Source: Camarhynchus parvulus
Lineage: Eukaryota > Chordata > Aves > Passeriformes > Thraupidae
NCBI RefSeq assembly: GCF_901933205.1
Contig: NC_044572.1
Coordinates: forward strand, 73,715,465-73,779,464
Length of the DNA stretch: 64,000 bases
Direction of reading: 5' to 3'
This document shows, piece after piece, positions 26,440 to 39,730 of the stretch. Below the pieces are notes generated by a model, which saw only the letters and a program-made list of their open reading frames with translations, did no database searches and was not told where the DNA came from. How positions within the stretch are numbered: position 1 is the stretch's first letter; each line of letters starts with the position of its first letter. The translations under genes and the position numbers were made by a program.

Positions 26440-29235
26440 TGAGTTCTTCATTGGCCTCAAATGGAAGAAGGAAGTGTTTAGAAACTAAAAATCAGAAGAG
26501 ATTACTGACTAGAAAGTAAAGCCTAAGGATAGAAGAAAAAATTGAAAGGTCAAGACAGAAATGAGATGCAATTAGCAAAAGGCATAAGAATGACAAGAAA
26601 TCAGTTTCTAAGTATAAGAGGAAGACCAAAGAAGGCATTGTTCTGCAACTAATCAAGAAGGAATGCTATGCACAGATAACACAGAAAAGGATGAAGCTTT
26701 TAATGACTTTTTTTGCACCAATCTGCAGTAAAAACATCCATTAAGGAGAAGTGCCTAGAATAATTAATATCAGCAACAAAAGGAGCAGATCTCAATATGG
26801 AATAGCAAAGACATGAGTTGCAAGCACTCAGATAACTTAAATCAATGTGATCTGATGAACTTCATCCCAGGATACAGGCTGATGTAATCAAAAAACTCTT
26901 AGTGGTTATCTTCAAAAACTCTTGGAAGGCAGCTGTGGTACCAAATGATTTTAAGAAATAAAAATGCCTGTTAATAAAAGAAGAGAAAGTAAGAAGCTGG
27001 AGAATTACACAGCAGTTAGTCTGACTCCATTCCTCAGAATAATACCAGACCTTTTTAAAATTAAAATGAACAAGCCAACTACTACTTTTAAACACTGTGA
27101 AGATAATAAAGAGATGACTCAGAGCCTACATAGGTTTTTCAATAACAAATCCAATCAAACTAAGCTGTTTTCATTTTCTGACAGAGTAATAAAAATTTGA
27201 TTAGGGAAGAATGAGAGGAGCAAGGATGAAACAGGGCTATACAAGCCAAACTTGGAACTTGCTACTTCTGCATTTCATATAAGATTAAAAAACAAACAAC
27301 CAGGAATTAATGTTTATTTGATTTAGTTCTGAAGTAGATGAGAGCTAATTGTGAGGTACAGAGAAACTCTTATTTCTCTGGTGAAATTCTTAAATCTGTA
27401 TGATGAAGTGAGTAACAAAATCAAGCAGCTGAATATAGGAAAGAATCAAATCTGTGTATTGAAGACAAAAAAGTTTGTCAATATCATATAGGATAGTCAG
27501 TGGTTAAAGACCATGCTTCCTGATACTAACATTGGCTTCATGTTGGTTAGCAAATACAGGACTGAGCAAACTAAGATATTCATGTCAGACATAAGTGAAA
27601 CAGCAATAGCCAGGAGAAGAACACATGACAGAACCTGGTAAAAATAACCAAGAACTTAAAAATGGAAATAAAATATGGCTAGGAATGCTCTTTCCTGAAA
27701 GGAATATATTGGGAACATATTTTGAAGCAAGCAGCTGAGGCTGGTATCTGAATGGCTGAAAATTATAAAAGCCTGTAACTGGAGTGCAGGGTTTCCAAAG
27801 TGCCTGTGTGTCTCAGATGTTACTACATCAATTGATCAGTAACATTAAGTAGCTGCAAATTCAGGAAAGAACAGGCTCATTATGACATCATAGTGACTTT
27901 AAATACTATTTCCTATGACAAGCCCCAGGACAAACCACAGAAGAGGGCAGAACCACAGTGACACAAAAACCAGATGAGTTAATTTTTAAGGGGTAGAGCT
28001 TCTCTTCTTGGCAAAAAGGAGCCTGTCTTGACTCTGACTCATTTCTGTGTTATCATTATATACCTGTATTCTGGAATAAATAAAACCAAAGATGTACTAA
28101 TAGATCAAATGGTAGAATTATAAATTACTACACTGAGTGGATATAGCCAGCTGTACTGGGACAGGATATAAACCATCCAGAATATGACAATTCTCCAAGA
28201 AAGGATCTGGAGTCTTTGGCAAATAGCTGGTTGCTAATGTTCTGACATTATGGATACAAATATTTCACAAAGCCCTTATGAACAGGCTTTCACACTACTG
28301 ATCACATTATTCCTAACTGTGTAATTATACAGATTGGTAAGGCCTCAGTTGGAACAGCAGACATAGTTTCACATGTTGCACTTCAGGAAATATTTGCACT
28401 TATTGTTAAAATCATAATACAGCAACAAATATGGTAGAAATTTAGGAAGTTCCTGAGGCAAGGACTTTAAGGCTTTTGTACTAAGCCTATGCCTACTTTT
28501 TTCTTTATAGTGGAATCCCCAAAGAAGAATAAATTGTTCTTAAACTCACAAAAGCCAGGGATTATTAAACTATTAACTAGAATTCCTAGCTTTTAAAATG
28601 CAGACAGATTAGAAATATACAGGATTTATACGCAGTTATATCTTCCAACTCACTGCTTCTTTATTTTCATTCTGTTCAGTAACTAAGGCACAGAAAATAA
28701 ACCCCAGTTTTCTGTGCTCCTCCTGCAACACCTCTGAAAATTTTCTTCTGCTCCCTATTTCTTCTCAGCAGCTCAGGTTCTCTTCCACCTGCAGACTTCT
28801 ACATAATTCAAGTGACTTTCTCACTCTCTTCTGCTTGCCACAGCATGCAGTTTCCAGAAGCCCTGCTTCCTGCCAGCTTCTGTTGCTTCCTGAGAGGAAA
28901 CATGTCTCTTCTCTCCACAGAGAAGTATCTGAATTAATCCCTCTTCTGAAAGGAGGATAACATGCAATAAGAAAATGCAAAGTTACCATCTGTCCCATTC
29001 CTGTAAGTTCCCATTAGAAATAATCTGTTCTTTATGGCAGATATGGAGAAGAAAATAAATAATAATCTTAACTTTCAACAAGAAGGATTCAGGCTAAAGA
29101 CCAGACAGTGGAACAGATTACTTGGAAGACTGGAGTCTCTCTCATCATAGATACTTTTAAAAAGAGTCAGCTATTCATTTATCAATATAGTTTGCCCACA
29201 GAATATGAGTATAAGCAAGAAGATACCCCATAATT
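26440..29235 (+). mobile_element. Ancient CR1 LINE ORF2 remnant
   Basis: Discontinuous plus-strand matches to CR1 ORF2 run in the right order. GAAGCTTTTAATGACTTTTT (near 26693) corresponds to the KAEALNDFF segment before the RT. The stretch at 26990-27060 reads LENYTAVSLTPFLRII, like the RT block NYRPVSLTSVPGK. Around 27165, TKLFSFSDRV resembles the next block. About 28330-28380 and 29085-29160 (CAGACAGTGGAACAGATTAC) correspond to the C-terminal and 3' regions. Stops and indels are dense, so it is much older than the other CR1 copies. Segments at about 27640-28200 and 28670-29000 do not match and may be later insertions or heavily mutated sequence. Confidence 0.7.
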
Positions 29236-29901
29236 TTTTTTTTCAAAATTTATTTAAATGTATTCTGTAGATGCTATCACATTGTTGATTTCAGCAGGGG
29301 TGGAAGACGGAGTGCAATTTTATGAATTCATCATTACTGGGGACTGGGTGAACCTTGGGAGTGGCATGAAAGCTTATGGGCAGAAAGAAACTACATGAAA
29401 AATACATGATCATTGAGTAAGAACTATTTTAAACATAATGCTTTCAAAGAAGTTAGGCTTTAAAGATTTGAGTCTGACTGATATTCATGGCTATGACCAA
29501 CATCTTTTAAATTGAGATGTCATAACAACACTGTGCATAGAATGTTAGATATCATTTAAATTCAATATTAAATGGGCAGAGAAGTGATTTGAGGTGTCCA
29601 GTTAGTTTTTTCTTTGTCAGACATGTTTCTCCACCCAAACTTGAAAATGTATGAGCAACTCAAAAATTAGATATTAGTGTAGTGGCTTTTGAAAGAATAA
29701 AAAAAGATTTTCTTTGTGTTTTTTCTATATTTGTCCAGCTTAAATATCATACCACAAGAAAGCAACTGGAAAACAATTTTGTTTAGGTTTTTTTTTTTGA
29801 TTGGTGTTTTAGTGTTTTATTTTTCTGTTTGTTTTAGTTTATCAAGAGGTACAATCTTCGGTGGTTTTCTTGGGGGTAGGCTGTTTTAGTTCTGTTCTGA
29901 T

Positions 29902-29918
29902 TATTGATATTATTATTG

Positions 29919-29952
<34 letters not shown>

Positions 29953-29958
29953 CATCAT
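29902..29958. repeat. (ATT)n microsatellite
   Basis: About 18 triplets of ATT with two GTT interruptions near the start, ending in ATC ATC. It is likely polymorphic. Confidence 0.9.
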
Positions 29959-30806
29959 CCCCAGGTCTTTTTTTAGCTGATACCAGTAAAGGATGCAAGG
30001 TTTTGAGTAGGTATTTCAATATTAGTTGGTTTTCAAAATTCCTTCTAAATGACACTTACCACTTGTTCCTGAATTTACTTGCTCTTTATAATTTGAAACA
30101 GGTTCAGCACTTAAAAATAAATCTCTAAAATAATTTTTTGACATTTGCATGGCAGTTTTACTTTAACCTTCTATATGACACATAACCTATTTTTATGCAA
30201 AGGAAACAAAAAACTCACAAAGTTGTGTTCCACAAAGCTCATTGGCCTTTTTTCCACTCGAGATATGTATGTTCAATATATGCTTAGAAAACTTTGTAAA
30301 TGAGGCTTTTGTTGTTCATGTGAAATTACATCCAGAATGGTATTTGTGACATTTATTAGGAAAGACAGAAAAACCTGAAAAACATAACAAACAAACCAAA
30401 AAACTGATTAAAAAGTAATGGGATACTTGTAAGGCATAAAGCAATCTTATGGTTGTATTTAAACCAGATTTGTGTGTTGTTCAGACAGCAGATATGAAAT
30501 TTTAGGAATAGCTGTAGCATGCTGATTTGTCCACACATTCATGGCAATTTAATATTTTGTGAGGAGCACCTGCATGGTCAACCTGCAAGGAGACTTCATT
30601 ACCATCCATCCGTCTTGACTGAGAGAGACCTAGAGATGAAAGGGATGAAATCAGATCCTATCATACTTATATCTGCTTCATACCTAACCTTATCCTTCAC
30701 AGCATCAGCAAAGCATGCTGGAATGCTCTCTCTGATAATGAATAGAAAGAAACAGGTTGCTTACGCCACCTCTGTGCATTTTCTAGTCTTATTTGTTTGT
30801 AAAGAA

Positions 30807-30811
30807 GTTAC
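30807..30811. repeat. Left target-site duplication (GTTAC)
   Basis: Copy of the 5-bp target immediately before the LTR's TG. It matches 31520-31524 exactly. Confidence 0.75.
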
Positions 30812-31519
30812 TGTGATGGACTGACCTTTGCTTGGATGGGTTGGGTGAGCCCTGCTATTGTTTCCCCGATGGCCCGAGACCTATGTCTTAAGCAAAGTGT
30901 TCCACAGCAGCAAAGGAAAAAGGCTGACAAGCAGTTCCTGTTGAGGTGGGGTCATGTCTTTTATCATGCTGATGTCCTCCTTCCTGGTAAGGAAAACTCC
31001 CATCAGGGGAGGTATTGGGAACTGTAAGTAAGTCTGAAGGCATTTCTCTCTTTGGTCACGTCCCTAAAAGGATCCAGAAACCATCATAGACTCCAGAAGC
31101 GCCCCCTTCCCCCATTCATCCACCTGACTCATTTTCACCACTGCATCAGAAGTGCAAATCCCCTCCCAAGGGAAGAGTCAGGACATTCCTGCGTAATCCT
31201 AAACATACATAACCTGTCAAACTCTGTTGTTCAGGCTCTCATCCACACCGTCTGTGGACCAAAACTTCAACCATCACTCTTGCCACAGACATCCAAACTG
31301 CAACGATCAAGTCTCTTGTCCTTTCTTCCTCTTTCTTTCTTTTCCTTATGTATTTAGTTTGCGATATTTTTATGCTTTCATAGAAAAGAATCAGACTAGC
31401 TACGTACCTCCTTTCCATTTTAAACAAGTTGTTTTAAAATGCCTGCCTCATATATAGACCAGTCACTTAGTGCTGTTCCACTTTAATCTGCCCCAAGGAA
31501 TCCATTAGCAAGAATTTCA
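30812..31519. mobile_element. Solo LTR with 5-bp target-site duplication
   Basis: The block begins TGTGATGGACTGACC and ends GAATTTCA, the TG...CA ends of a retroviral LTR. It is flanked directly by GTTAC on both sides (30807-30811 and 31520-31524). A 708-bp body and a 5-bp duplication fit an avian ERVL-like or related solo LTR. The start resembles one end of a common bird LTR family. It is GC-richer than its flanks. TATA and poly(A) signals are not clear enough to fix the strand. The frames of 63-101 codons inside it are chance frames. Confidence 0.8.
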
Positions 31520-31524
31520 GTTAC
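31520..31524. repeat. Right target-site duplication (GTTAC)
   Basis: Copy of the 5-bp target immediately after the LTR's CA. It matches 30807-30811 exactly. Confidence 0.75.
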
Positions 31525-32187
31525 CTGGCCTCAGAGTCAGGTTGTAACAGATGCAAAAAGTCCGTCAAATGGGTGCACAAAACAACAGCAAGCTCAGCAT
31601 TCGCATTACGTTTGCAAGTTTAACATAGGAAGAGGGTTCAAAATTGTCACCCATACAGAGCTGAAAGGAAGTTTTCTAAGATGGTGTGTATATGTATAAT
31701 GATTGTTGTAAATTGCATAATAATTTTTTGTGTGATCTTGGGTCCAGTCTTACAGTGTAGAGACATCCTTTTGGCATAATTGTCACACCAACAGGATTAT
31801 AAAAAGGAGAATGAAGTAGCTTTCAAGAAATTAGGTGGTACACTTTAATGACAATTACTCAGTCTCCCTCTGGAGTTCCTGAGTTGTCTCTTTGATGTTC
31901 AGACATGTGATAGAGACCAAAATCCACTTCTGGCTACTTTTCTTGAAGTAGGACTAATATAACTGCAGGGAATATAGGAGGAATCAAAGTGTCTTTAAAA
32001 ACAGAACATTAGTCAGAACAGCAGTTGAAAAGGAATGGTAAGATCAGTGTCTGCTTTGGACTTTCACTGTGGTGGTTAAGTTCCTTAGGGATGAAAATTG
32101 ACTGATAGTTCAGTTGTCAAACTGCCAGGTGCAAGGGTTCTTATCTCTTGGTGTTTGCTTCACAACTTAACATCTGTTGTCTTCTAG

Positions 32188-32271
32188 TATATGATTCCAG
32201 CAGAAGATACAGGGTCAATTTATACTTTGGTATGCCTCACCCTTGCTTCCACAGATGGCACTGAGAAGGAG
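32188..32271 (+). other. Possible 84-bp internal exon (unproven)
   Basis: The segment is preceded by a branch-point-like ACTTAAC and the tract TGTTGTCTTCTAG. It is followed by a consensus donor (GAG then GTAAGT at 32272). It is open in the frame starting at its first base, 28 codons, beginning YMIPAEDTGSIYTLV. That frame has a stop just before the segment and another six codons after it, so an open run of this size is not unlikely by chance. A second strong acceptor (CACCCTTGCTTCCACAG, ending at about 32254) lies inside. I do not recognise the peptide. It could be a coding exon, a non-coding RNA exon or coincidence. Confidence 0.15.
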
Positions 32272-33350
32272 GTAAGTTGCTATGAATAACTTCTCCACAG
32301 TAAAGTACAGGAATTTTTATTTCACAGCATGGACAGTATTTGTATTCTTTAAATCTTTCAAAAAATGTATCTTAGGACATATTTAAACATGTCAGAGAAT
32401 CTAGGTTTTACTTTAACCCTTTTTTCCTCACATTATGCAATTTAAGAAAGTATATTTATCTATATATAGTAGATTTGGAAAGAAAATATATGTCACAAAC
32501 TTGTGCCATTTAACTGAAAAATTACTATAATTTCCTCAGCTACCCAGCATGAAAAAGATTATTATTAATAGAAGATACTCAATGCTAGCTGAGTTCTCAG
32601 CAGGGTTATCTTATACACAGTTTAATGGACTTGACTGGATTAGTGAGCTATTCAGGTACTCATTCCTTTATGAAGTAAATTCTCATGTTGTTTGGAGACT
32701 ATATAATGTTTGATAAGACTCAGGACAATCCTTCTGGGAAAGAGGAGAGACCAGCTTCAGCACCACTCTATGTATAACACACCAGGACAATTCCTCAACC
32801 TGCGAGTCTTCCTGTCTGCTGAGCAAGAGCTTGGCACGTAGAGACAGGAAGTTGGGGTTTGGCTCTGGAGGTCACTCTGGGCAATGGCATACTGGTCCCT
32901 CCATCCCTCTCTCTTAACAAAAAAGCTTTTGAATGAGTGGAAAATAGGTGTGCTAGCCACAGGAAGAAGTGTATTTCAGGCATGTAATATGTGCAGAGCT
33001 GTTAAGTGACTTCTGATAGACCCTTGAACTATCAGGCTTTGCTTATACACCCGAGAGCATTTCCTCTGTACGTTCATCTTAGCACAGTAAAAGTGCCGTA
33101 TTGTTATTTCTACTGAAGAGAGGGGAATTAAGATTCACAGCTAGATAACTTGTTTTCAGTTAAGGGCATAGGCAAGAAAAATGCAATTTTTTAGTACACT
33201 GCAGCGGGTCCTTTTTTGTGACACCATGAAAAAAATACAGCAGACTGGCATGACCACAGTGAAAGCTATGTCAAGGTTGTGTTCACTTCTCAGCAGCATC
33301 TAGAAATGTGGAGAAAACCAGAGCTTATAGTGGCCTTGCCTCTATAAAAA

Positions 33351-33386
33351 GTAGGTCTGAAAGGAAAGGTAGGTCTGAAGGAAAAG
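33351..33386. repeat. 18-bp tandem duplication
   Basis: GTAGGTCTGAAAGGAAAG is followed at once by GTAGGTCTGAAGGAAAAG; the copies differ by a shifted A. Confidence 0.85.
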
Positions 33387-36300
33387 CACACATGTACAAG
33401 GCATAGGTGGAATTCCTTTCTTTCCATTTACACCATCACACTGGTACATGGGATTATCCAATTTTCACAAAACTATCAAATATGTTACATACTACAGACT
33501 TAAAACTCATTTTTTGTTTGCCTAATAAATGGTTCATAATTTAAACCATACTAGAATTTTAGAAGAACATAAAGAGAATTCTGAGGTGCAAACAGAAGTT
33601 ATTTTTCATTATTTTAATAATTTAATGTTGTGGGTATTTTAAAGTGATCTTTTTTATTCAGATGCTAATATAGATATTTCAAGGGACCCTATACTGAAAC
33701 AGAATAGATATTTTTCTGAATTCACCCACATGAATTTTTAGATTAGAGACTATTGTTAAATATAAAACTAAGCTTGCCATTCTTGACTTTTTTTGGTGAT
33801 TTATGGATCAAGGCATTACTTGTTTGGATCTTTTCTAAGACCTAGTTCCTTTAAAGAACTTTCACAGGGGTTGTTTTGTGAAACTGGAAGCCTCCCAAGA
33901 TGCCTTGTTTTGACTAATGGCCAAGATGAAGCTGTGTTTGAACTTTAAATGACTACGCAGCCTCTGCCTCAGCATAGTTTAAAGGTTCACTCACATAATG
34001 CTTATGCACACAAAGTTTCCATCAGTCTTAAAGGAATAATACAGATATGGAAGCTTAGATTTTTTTTTCCTTAAATTCAACATTTCTCCTACATTATACA
34101 CCTTACCCATGAATAAAAACAATGCATTTGCAAGAGGTGGAAAGAAACTTTTGCAAAATCGTGTTCTTGTTTTGGGCTGGAACATACCCTCTTGTTTCAC
34201 ACTGCAGCAGAAGCAGAAGTGATGAAGCACAAGCAAACAACTGAAAAAACATTTTAATTGATTCCAGATTGTGGAATCTACAAATACAGATCTGCTACGG
34301 CGAAAGCTACGGTGGGATATGTGATAAAGAATTTCAGAGTGGTGAATTTCCCTTTTGTTTTGCCAAGTACTTGAAGTTGTCTGTCTCTGTATTCATCTCC
34401 TCTATTAGCTTGTCTAGAGCTAGTAAGTCCAACTTTCTCAACAAGCAACTGACATGAAGTTTCGTTCATGGCTGTCTGTTAGAAATATAAACAAATCAGC
34501 TAAATATTTCTCTACCTGGAGACTTAGTACTGAATATTGTAGGAAAGGATAAAAATGGAAGTTGTAAACTCTCAGTGAATGTTAAAGTTTATGTGGAACA
34601 CAAAATATGATAAAGCAAAAATGTCAAATGTGTTAAAATCAAAACACAGGAAGCTCTTTGCTATCCAGTCTTCAATTCTTTTATCCCTTCTCCCTGTTTA
34701 ACACATGAGTTGACCAAAATTTTTTATTGATGAAAGGCCTGGAGAAATGAAGGTGTGTGTAGTGCTGTTCCAATTTATTGAAAGAATGTCTCTGAATACT
34801 AAATCAGTATTAATATATTATGCATATAAATCTAGAATAACAATATCCATACTCTTTAGATAGAGACTAGTAATCTTAGCAGCACTGAACATGTCCTTAA
34901 GGCAATCTATAACACACAAATTGTGACTTTTTATTAGTGAGGTATTTTCTCCCAAGATCATCACAAAAGAAAGTTTATTACACATACTAGAAGGATGCAG
35001 AGGCTTTTCAGAAATCTAATTTCTTTATAAAACATACTTGTTAAATGGTAGTTTCTAAATCTTCCAAGCTGTCTATCCTGACTGATTTTATTTTCAAAAA
35101 CAACTTAATAGGGGTTGAATTTTCCCTGTAGTAATAGCTCCTTGAAGGCCTTTGGAGAGTGAGTAGTGAATTAACCAACCTACAGAGTGACCTAAATTAT
35201 GAACAACCTCTAGGGCACCTGAGGCAAGTGAACTTTCCCTCACTGCATGCTGGAGCTGATGTACAACAACAACATCTTTTGTAAAACCTAGCTGCCATTG
35301 GCTATTCTACAATTACTTGAGTTCTCTAAAATAGTAGCTGCTGCTGCCTGCACAAATGTGGTAACTTGCTTACTTGTTTGTTATCTTCTAATTTGCTCAC
35401 ATAAGTCTTAGCTATGTGGAAATTATGTAATAAAATAAAATTTAAAAAGACAAAAAGAGTATTTCAACTGTATTTTTGTATTTCTAATTAGCAGCATTTT
35501 TGGTAGGCATTTAAATTTGTAACTGTTGGTGAACATTAGTGCTTATATTTTTCCCAGTGCTATTTCAGCTGAAGTGAGCTAACCTTCCTTCAGTGTCCTC
35601 TGAACTAATTGCTGAAAACCAATCAAAGCTATATTCATTAACAGGAAATTTTAAGAGACATTTTTATTTTAGCTTGCATAATCAGAAGGGGGGTAAAAAT
35701 AATTTTTTCATCTACTTTCCAGTAAAGAAATATTCCAATAAAATTTCTCATCATTTGAAAACAGAAAGAAATCTCTTCTGTTATTGAACAGAAATATCTA
35801 TTTGGTCACATCTCCATATTCCCTAAAAGTGTATCTAATCCTGTGAATTTAAAACTACACCTAAAGAGAATGAATTTTTTATACTGATGTTCTAACTACC
35901 ATAACACTTGACAAAATAGTATTAATTTTTGGTTTATATCCTATTTTAAATGTAAGACAAAAATTAGGAGAATGATGTATCTGTAATATAAGACTTCTAG
36001 TATTGTTTTTGGAGTTAAAAGGAATTGGGCGCAGCAGTTTCAATGGTTTTATTGGAATATACTCAGTTCATCTTTAACATCACCTTGTTGGCTTCATAAG
36101 AGAAACATCAAATACATTTTTGTGTATGGCTGTGACCCAATATAGGAAGCTTATGCTTCCCAAGCTCATTTGCAGATTTCACTTTATTTTATATCCACTT
36201 TTATTAGTTTGTTATACTTTTATTTTAAATATCAATATTTTGTCTCCCCATTACTCTCTGTCTTAAATAATTGTCTTTTCTTTATTTGGAGGCTTATAAT

Positions 36301-37325
36301 TTACTGATATGGAGCCACAGATGGCATAAAGTATATCCACATTTTCTTCTTTATTCTTTCTTCTAGTTTCATTCCTTGATATTTCAGGAAACTGTCGCCT
36401 AGGGAATGCCTTGAGATAACCTGTTTTTTTTTCCTCTGATCCTGACTCTTTTGAGGCTTAAACATAGGTGACTGTGGTGGTGAGATAGTTTGTGGACACA
36501 TTTGAAGGAAATATTTTTCATGATTGTAACTATCATTCGATGGTTGGATTCTGTGACCTACATGCTCCTTGTGATTCCTAAGAGTATCTTATTCAAACAG
36601 AGATAATGCAGTGCATTTTCCAAGATCATATAGTGTGAAATGTTCTCCAGATGTATTTAACAACTGTTTTCAGATTAATTGTTCATATTTTCGGACTATG
36701 GCAGTGCTAACTTGGGACAGCAAGTGTCGTAGTAAAAGCAATTTCACCCTTTCATTGTTCAGAAATGTCAGTTACTTTGTAAACAAAGCACCAACCAACA
36801 TTTTACTGCAGTTTTGACATACCAACCTGTTGTTCTAAGAGTTCTATTCACTATTTTGTGATCACCGTAACTCTCAGCTACTGCAGTAGTCTTCTTCCTT
36901 TGTTATATTTCTGGTCTTTCAAATACCAGGTGTGCAATAAATATTTTTTCCCATCTATTTCAGATTCTTCAATATTTTTATAGGCTGTTTTACTACTTGT
37001 ATATATATTAAAAAAAATCAATCCTCTTTCAATATACAAATAATGAGACTTTTTAACCACTAAACCTATTTTATAATATAAATAGAAATTTCACAACATT
37101 GATATTTCAACAGAAGAGAAAAATTTTAACAATAAAAAGAAATATGAAATAAGGGAAAAGATATTTAAAAGACAAAACTAAAATATGGACAAATCTTTCA
37201 AATTTATATCTTTACCTGTGGTTTCAGATATTTCTTTTTAATATATTTTAACTGTGTAGGTATTTAACTTTGAACAAGTTGATGCATATTAGGATATTTG
37301 GATTATAGACTTTGATGAACCCCAG

Positions 37326-37550
37326 GGAAGGATTAGATTTTATATTAGGAAAAAAATATTCACAAAAGGATTATCGAGCATTGTAACAGGCTGCTCAGGG
37401 AAATGGTTGAGTCACCATCCCTGGGGGTATTTAAAAGATGTGTAGATGTGGCCCTTTGGGACACGATTTAGCGGTGGATTTGGCAGTGAAGTGTTAATGC
37501 TTGGATTTCATGGTCTTAAGGGTCTTTTGCAAAGTAAATGATTCTATACA
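37326..37550 (+). mobile_element. CR1 LINE 3' end fragment
   Basis: A 5'-truncated CR1. The sequence holds the conserved end of ORF2 and the 3' UTR, for example AACAGGCTGCTCAGGGAAAT, then GTCACCATCCCTGGGGGTAT and TGATTCTATACA at the 3' end. This is the typical short, 5'-truncated form of bird CR1. No target-site duplication is evident, as usual for CR1. Confidence 0.93.
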
Positions 37551-39311
37551 TAGGAGTAGTACAGAAGTGTGCTGGATAAAAATCATCTTAGGGGTGATGT
37601 CCTTTTTTGAAAGGACATGTGCTTCTCACCTAATAAAGTCCTTTCTGGTAGATGACAACTCAGCATTTCACCATGTGACTTCAGAGTTTTTAGGTTCATG
37701 TACAGAAAAATGTCTTTATGGTTTTCACAACATTAATGATGATGGCCCATAAGATAGCAAAGCCCCAATATTTTTCTTCCATACTGTTTACACTTATTTA
37801 CACAGTCAAAACTAATACCTTATCCAGGAGCCATGTTGGATCAAAAGACCAGCCTGAATGACCTGTTTAATGGTTTAATTTTTCCTGAATTCTGTAGCCC
37901 TCTAGTAATATTAATCTCTGCATATATTTGACTTAGAGAATTCACTGTAATAAAGGCCTGAAAACAGGTCTGATATCTAAGACCTCCTGAATCATAATTT
38001 TGGCTCTTGAAGACTGAACACTCTTGAGCTGGTGTGTCACAATTTAGTGTTTAAAGCAAATTTCTGGGCACAATATTTTCACAGAAATATTTCACAGAGA
38101 CATTGATGACATTTTAGACTTGTTTTGTATAAAAGGTTTATCATGTTATATAAGGAATGACAACTTTATGTATATAAGTTTTATGTCTTTTCTGAGATAT
38201 TTGCTACCCAAATGTCCTTTATGCCACATCTGTGTTTCTGAAGGTGTCTGTTTCCATGCATATGCGAAAATAAGTTTTTGTACCTGTACTGGCTATATTT
38301 CTGTGGCATTTGCTGATCATTCCATGCAAAACCTTTAAATGACACTTTTAAAACACACTTTTGGTGTGTTCCCTATTACAACAGCTGTGCTAAACATAAG
38401 AACTGTACAGTCTCTTTATGGAGTATAGCATTTAAAAACAAAATGCGCACATCAGCATCTTATCTTCCAGGGGAAAAAACAATCCATAACAACACAAAAC
38501 ACCAAAAAGACAACTTATCATTGTTTAGTTACAGTATCACTTAAAGAAATACAACATTCATACATTATGCACTTACAAATACTTAATACCGACCCAACAA
38601 ATAAACTAATGATTTTCAATTAATCCTAGAGGTGCCCCATGCTGTTAATTGGACTAGTTAATTTACCACAGTGCTCTCAGACAAGTACCACTTACACATG
38701 CCATTTCTCATACTGAAGAAATTGTTTTATTTATATCAGCTCTCCTAGAAATCCAAAAGTAATTTCCTCAAGTATTTCACCTCAAATGGTTCAAGATTAG
38801 CTGTTATCTCTTCTAAAAACAGGTAAAATTGTACTTTGGTGGTTTTGCTCGTCTTTTTGATTTTTAAATTTAGACAGACTTGTCGTTATTCTTATTTAAA
38901 TAAATACTGATAATAAAATAATTTAGTGTAGAAAAACCTAATTTTACTGGGTTTTTTTGGGAACATTTCTGTTTCTTTTTGTAGATTTTTCATATAACAT
39001 TCAAATTGTTCAATCAAAATTCTGGCTTGGTTTTTATTTAAAAAAAATAAAAATTAAGAATTAGGTTTTTTTTTCCATTTCCTACTTTGCCATCTTTTAA
39101 ATTTAAGCAGGACCTGACAATGTCCAACTTTACTCATACTGCTTCCCCCCTCCCCCCCCAACTTTCTAGGCTAGTAGACAAAATACATCACTCTGTAAAT
39201 TTGTCACTGATCAGGATGGGATTTAAAGTGGCTTCAGCCTAAAGGGAATGACATTTTTATGGGGCAAGTATAAGCTGCACACACAAGCAAAGCTAAACAA
39301 GGAATTCATTC
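37551..39311. other. Unique AT-rich DNA without genes
   Basis: No gene or repeat family recognised. A C-rich run (CCCCCCTCCCCCCCC) lies at about 39144-39159. Confidence 0.65.
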
Positions 39312-39630
39312 ATTCTCCACTTTCCATGGGCAGGTGGGTGTTCAGCCATGCTCAGGAAACTAGGGCTCCATCACACATAACGATGACTTGGGAAGAAAAA
39401 TGTCATAACTAAGAATGTTTTCCCTTTCTCCTACTTCCCTCAGCCTTTACTGCTGAGCATGATGCTGGATGGCACAGAATTTCCCATTGGAGAGTTGGTA
39501 TCAAATGTCCTGGCTGTGTCTCATCCCAACATATTTTGTGTCCCAAGTCCGCTTGCTGGTGGGGTCATCTGGGAAGCAGGAAAGACCTTTATGCTGTGGA
39601 ATGTTGTTTCCTTTTTACTTCCGCTGTGTC
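39312..39630 (-). mobile_element. Truncated avian LTR, minus orientation
   Basis: The plus strand (CCACTTTCCATGGGCAGGTG near 39317, CTGCTGAGCATGATGCTGGA near 39449, then TCCTGGCTGTGTCTCATCCC near 39509) matches the complement of a widespread bird LTR as I recall it. On the minus strand the order is U3, then a degraded TATA region (GCTCAGCAGTAAAGGC), then the downstream part. The U3 start beyond 39630 is missing, so the copy is truncated. The 68-codon plus-strand frame at 39459 is a chance frame inside the LTR. Confidence 0.8.
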
Positions 39631-39730
39631 CGACAGTTTGTGAAAAAAACAAAGTGAAAGCATAATGTATTATGTCTCATTCAAAATGAGTAATTTGATC
39701 TGCCTAATTCCCAGAGTATAATTTTGTTAA

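Larger units (their letters stand above)
29236..30811. other. Unique AT-rich DNA with an (ATT)n microsatellite
   Basis: No gene. The Leu-run and Asn-run frames near 29834-30128 are translations of the microsatellite. The 101-codon frame at 30519 has no recognisable similarity. Confidence 0.65.
31525..37325. other. Unique AT-rich DNA; one weak exon candidate
   Basis: No recognised repeat family over almost 6 kb, apart from an 18-bp duplication. An 84-base segment at 32188-32271 has splice-site-like borders and is listed separately. Other frames (60-82 codons) show no family resemblance. Confidence 0.6.

Noticed and set aside
29834..30128. Poly-Asn and poly-Leu ORFs
   Set aside because: They are translations of the (ATT)n microsatellite on the two strands.
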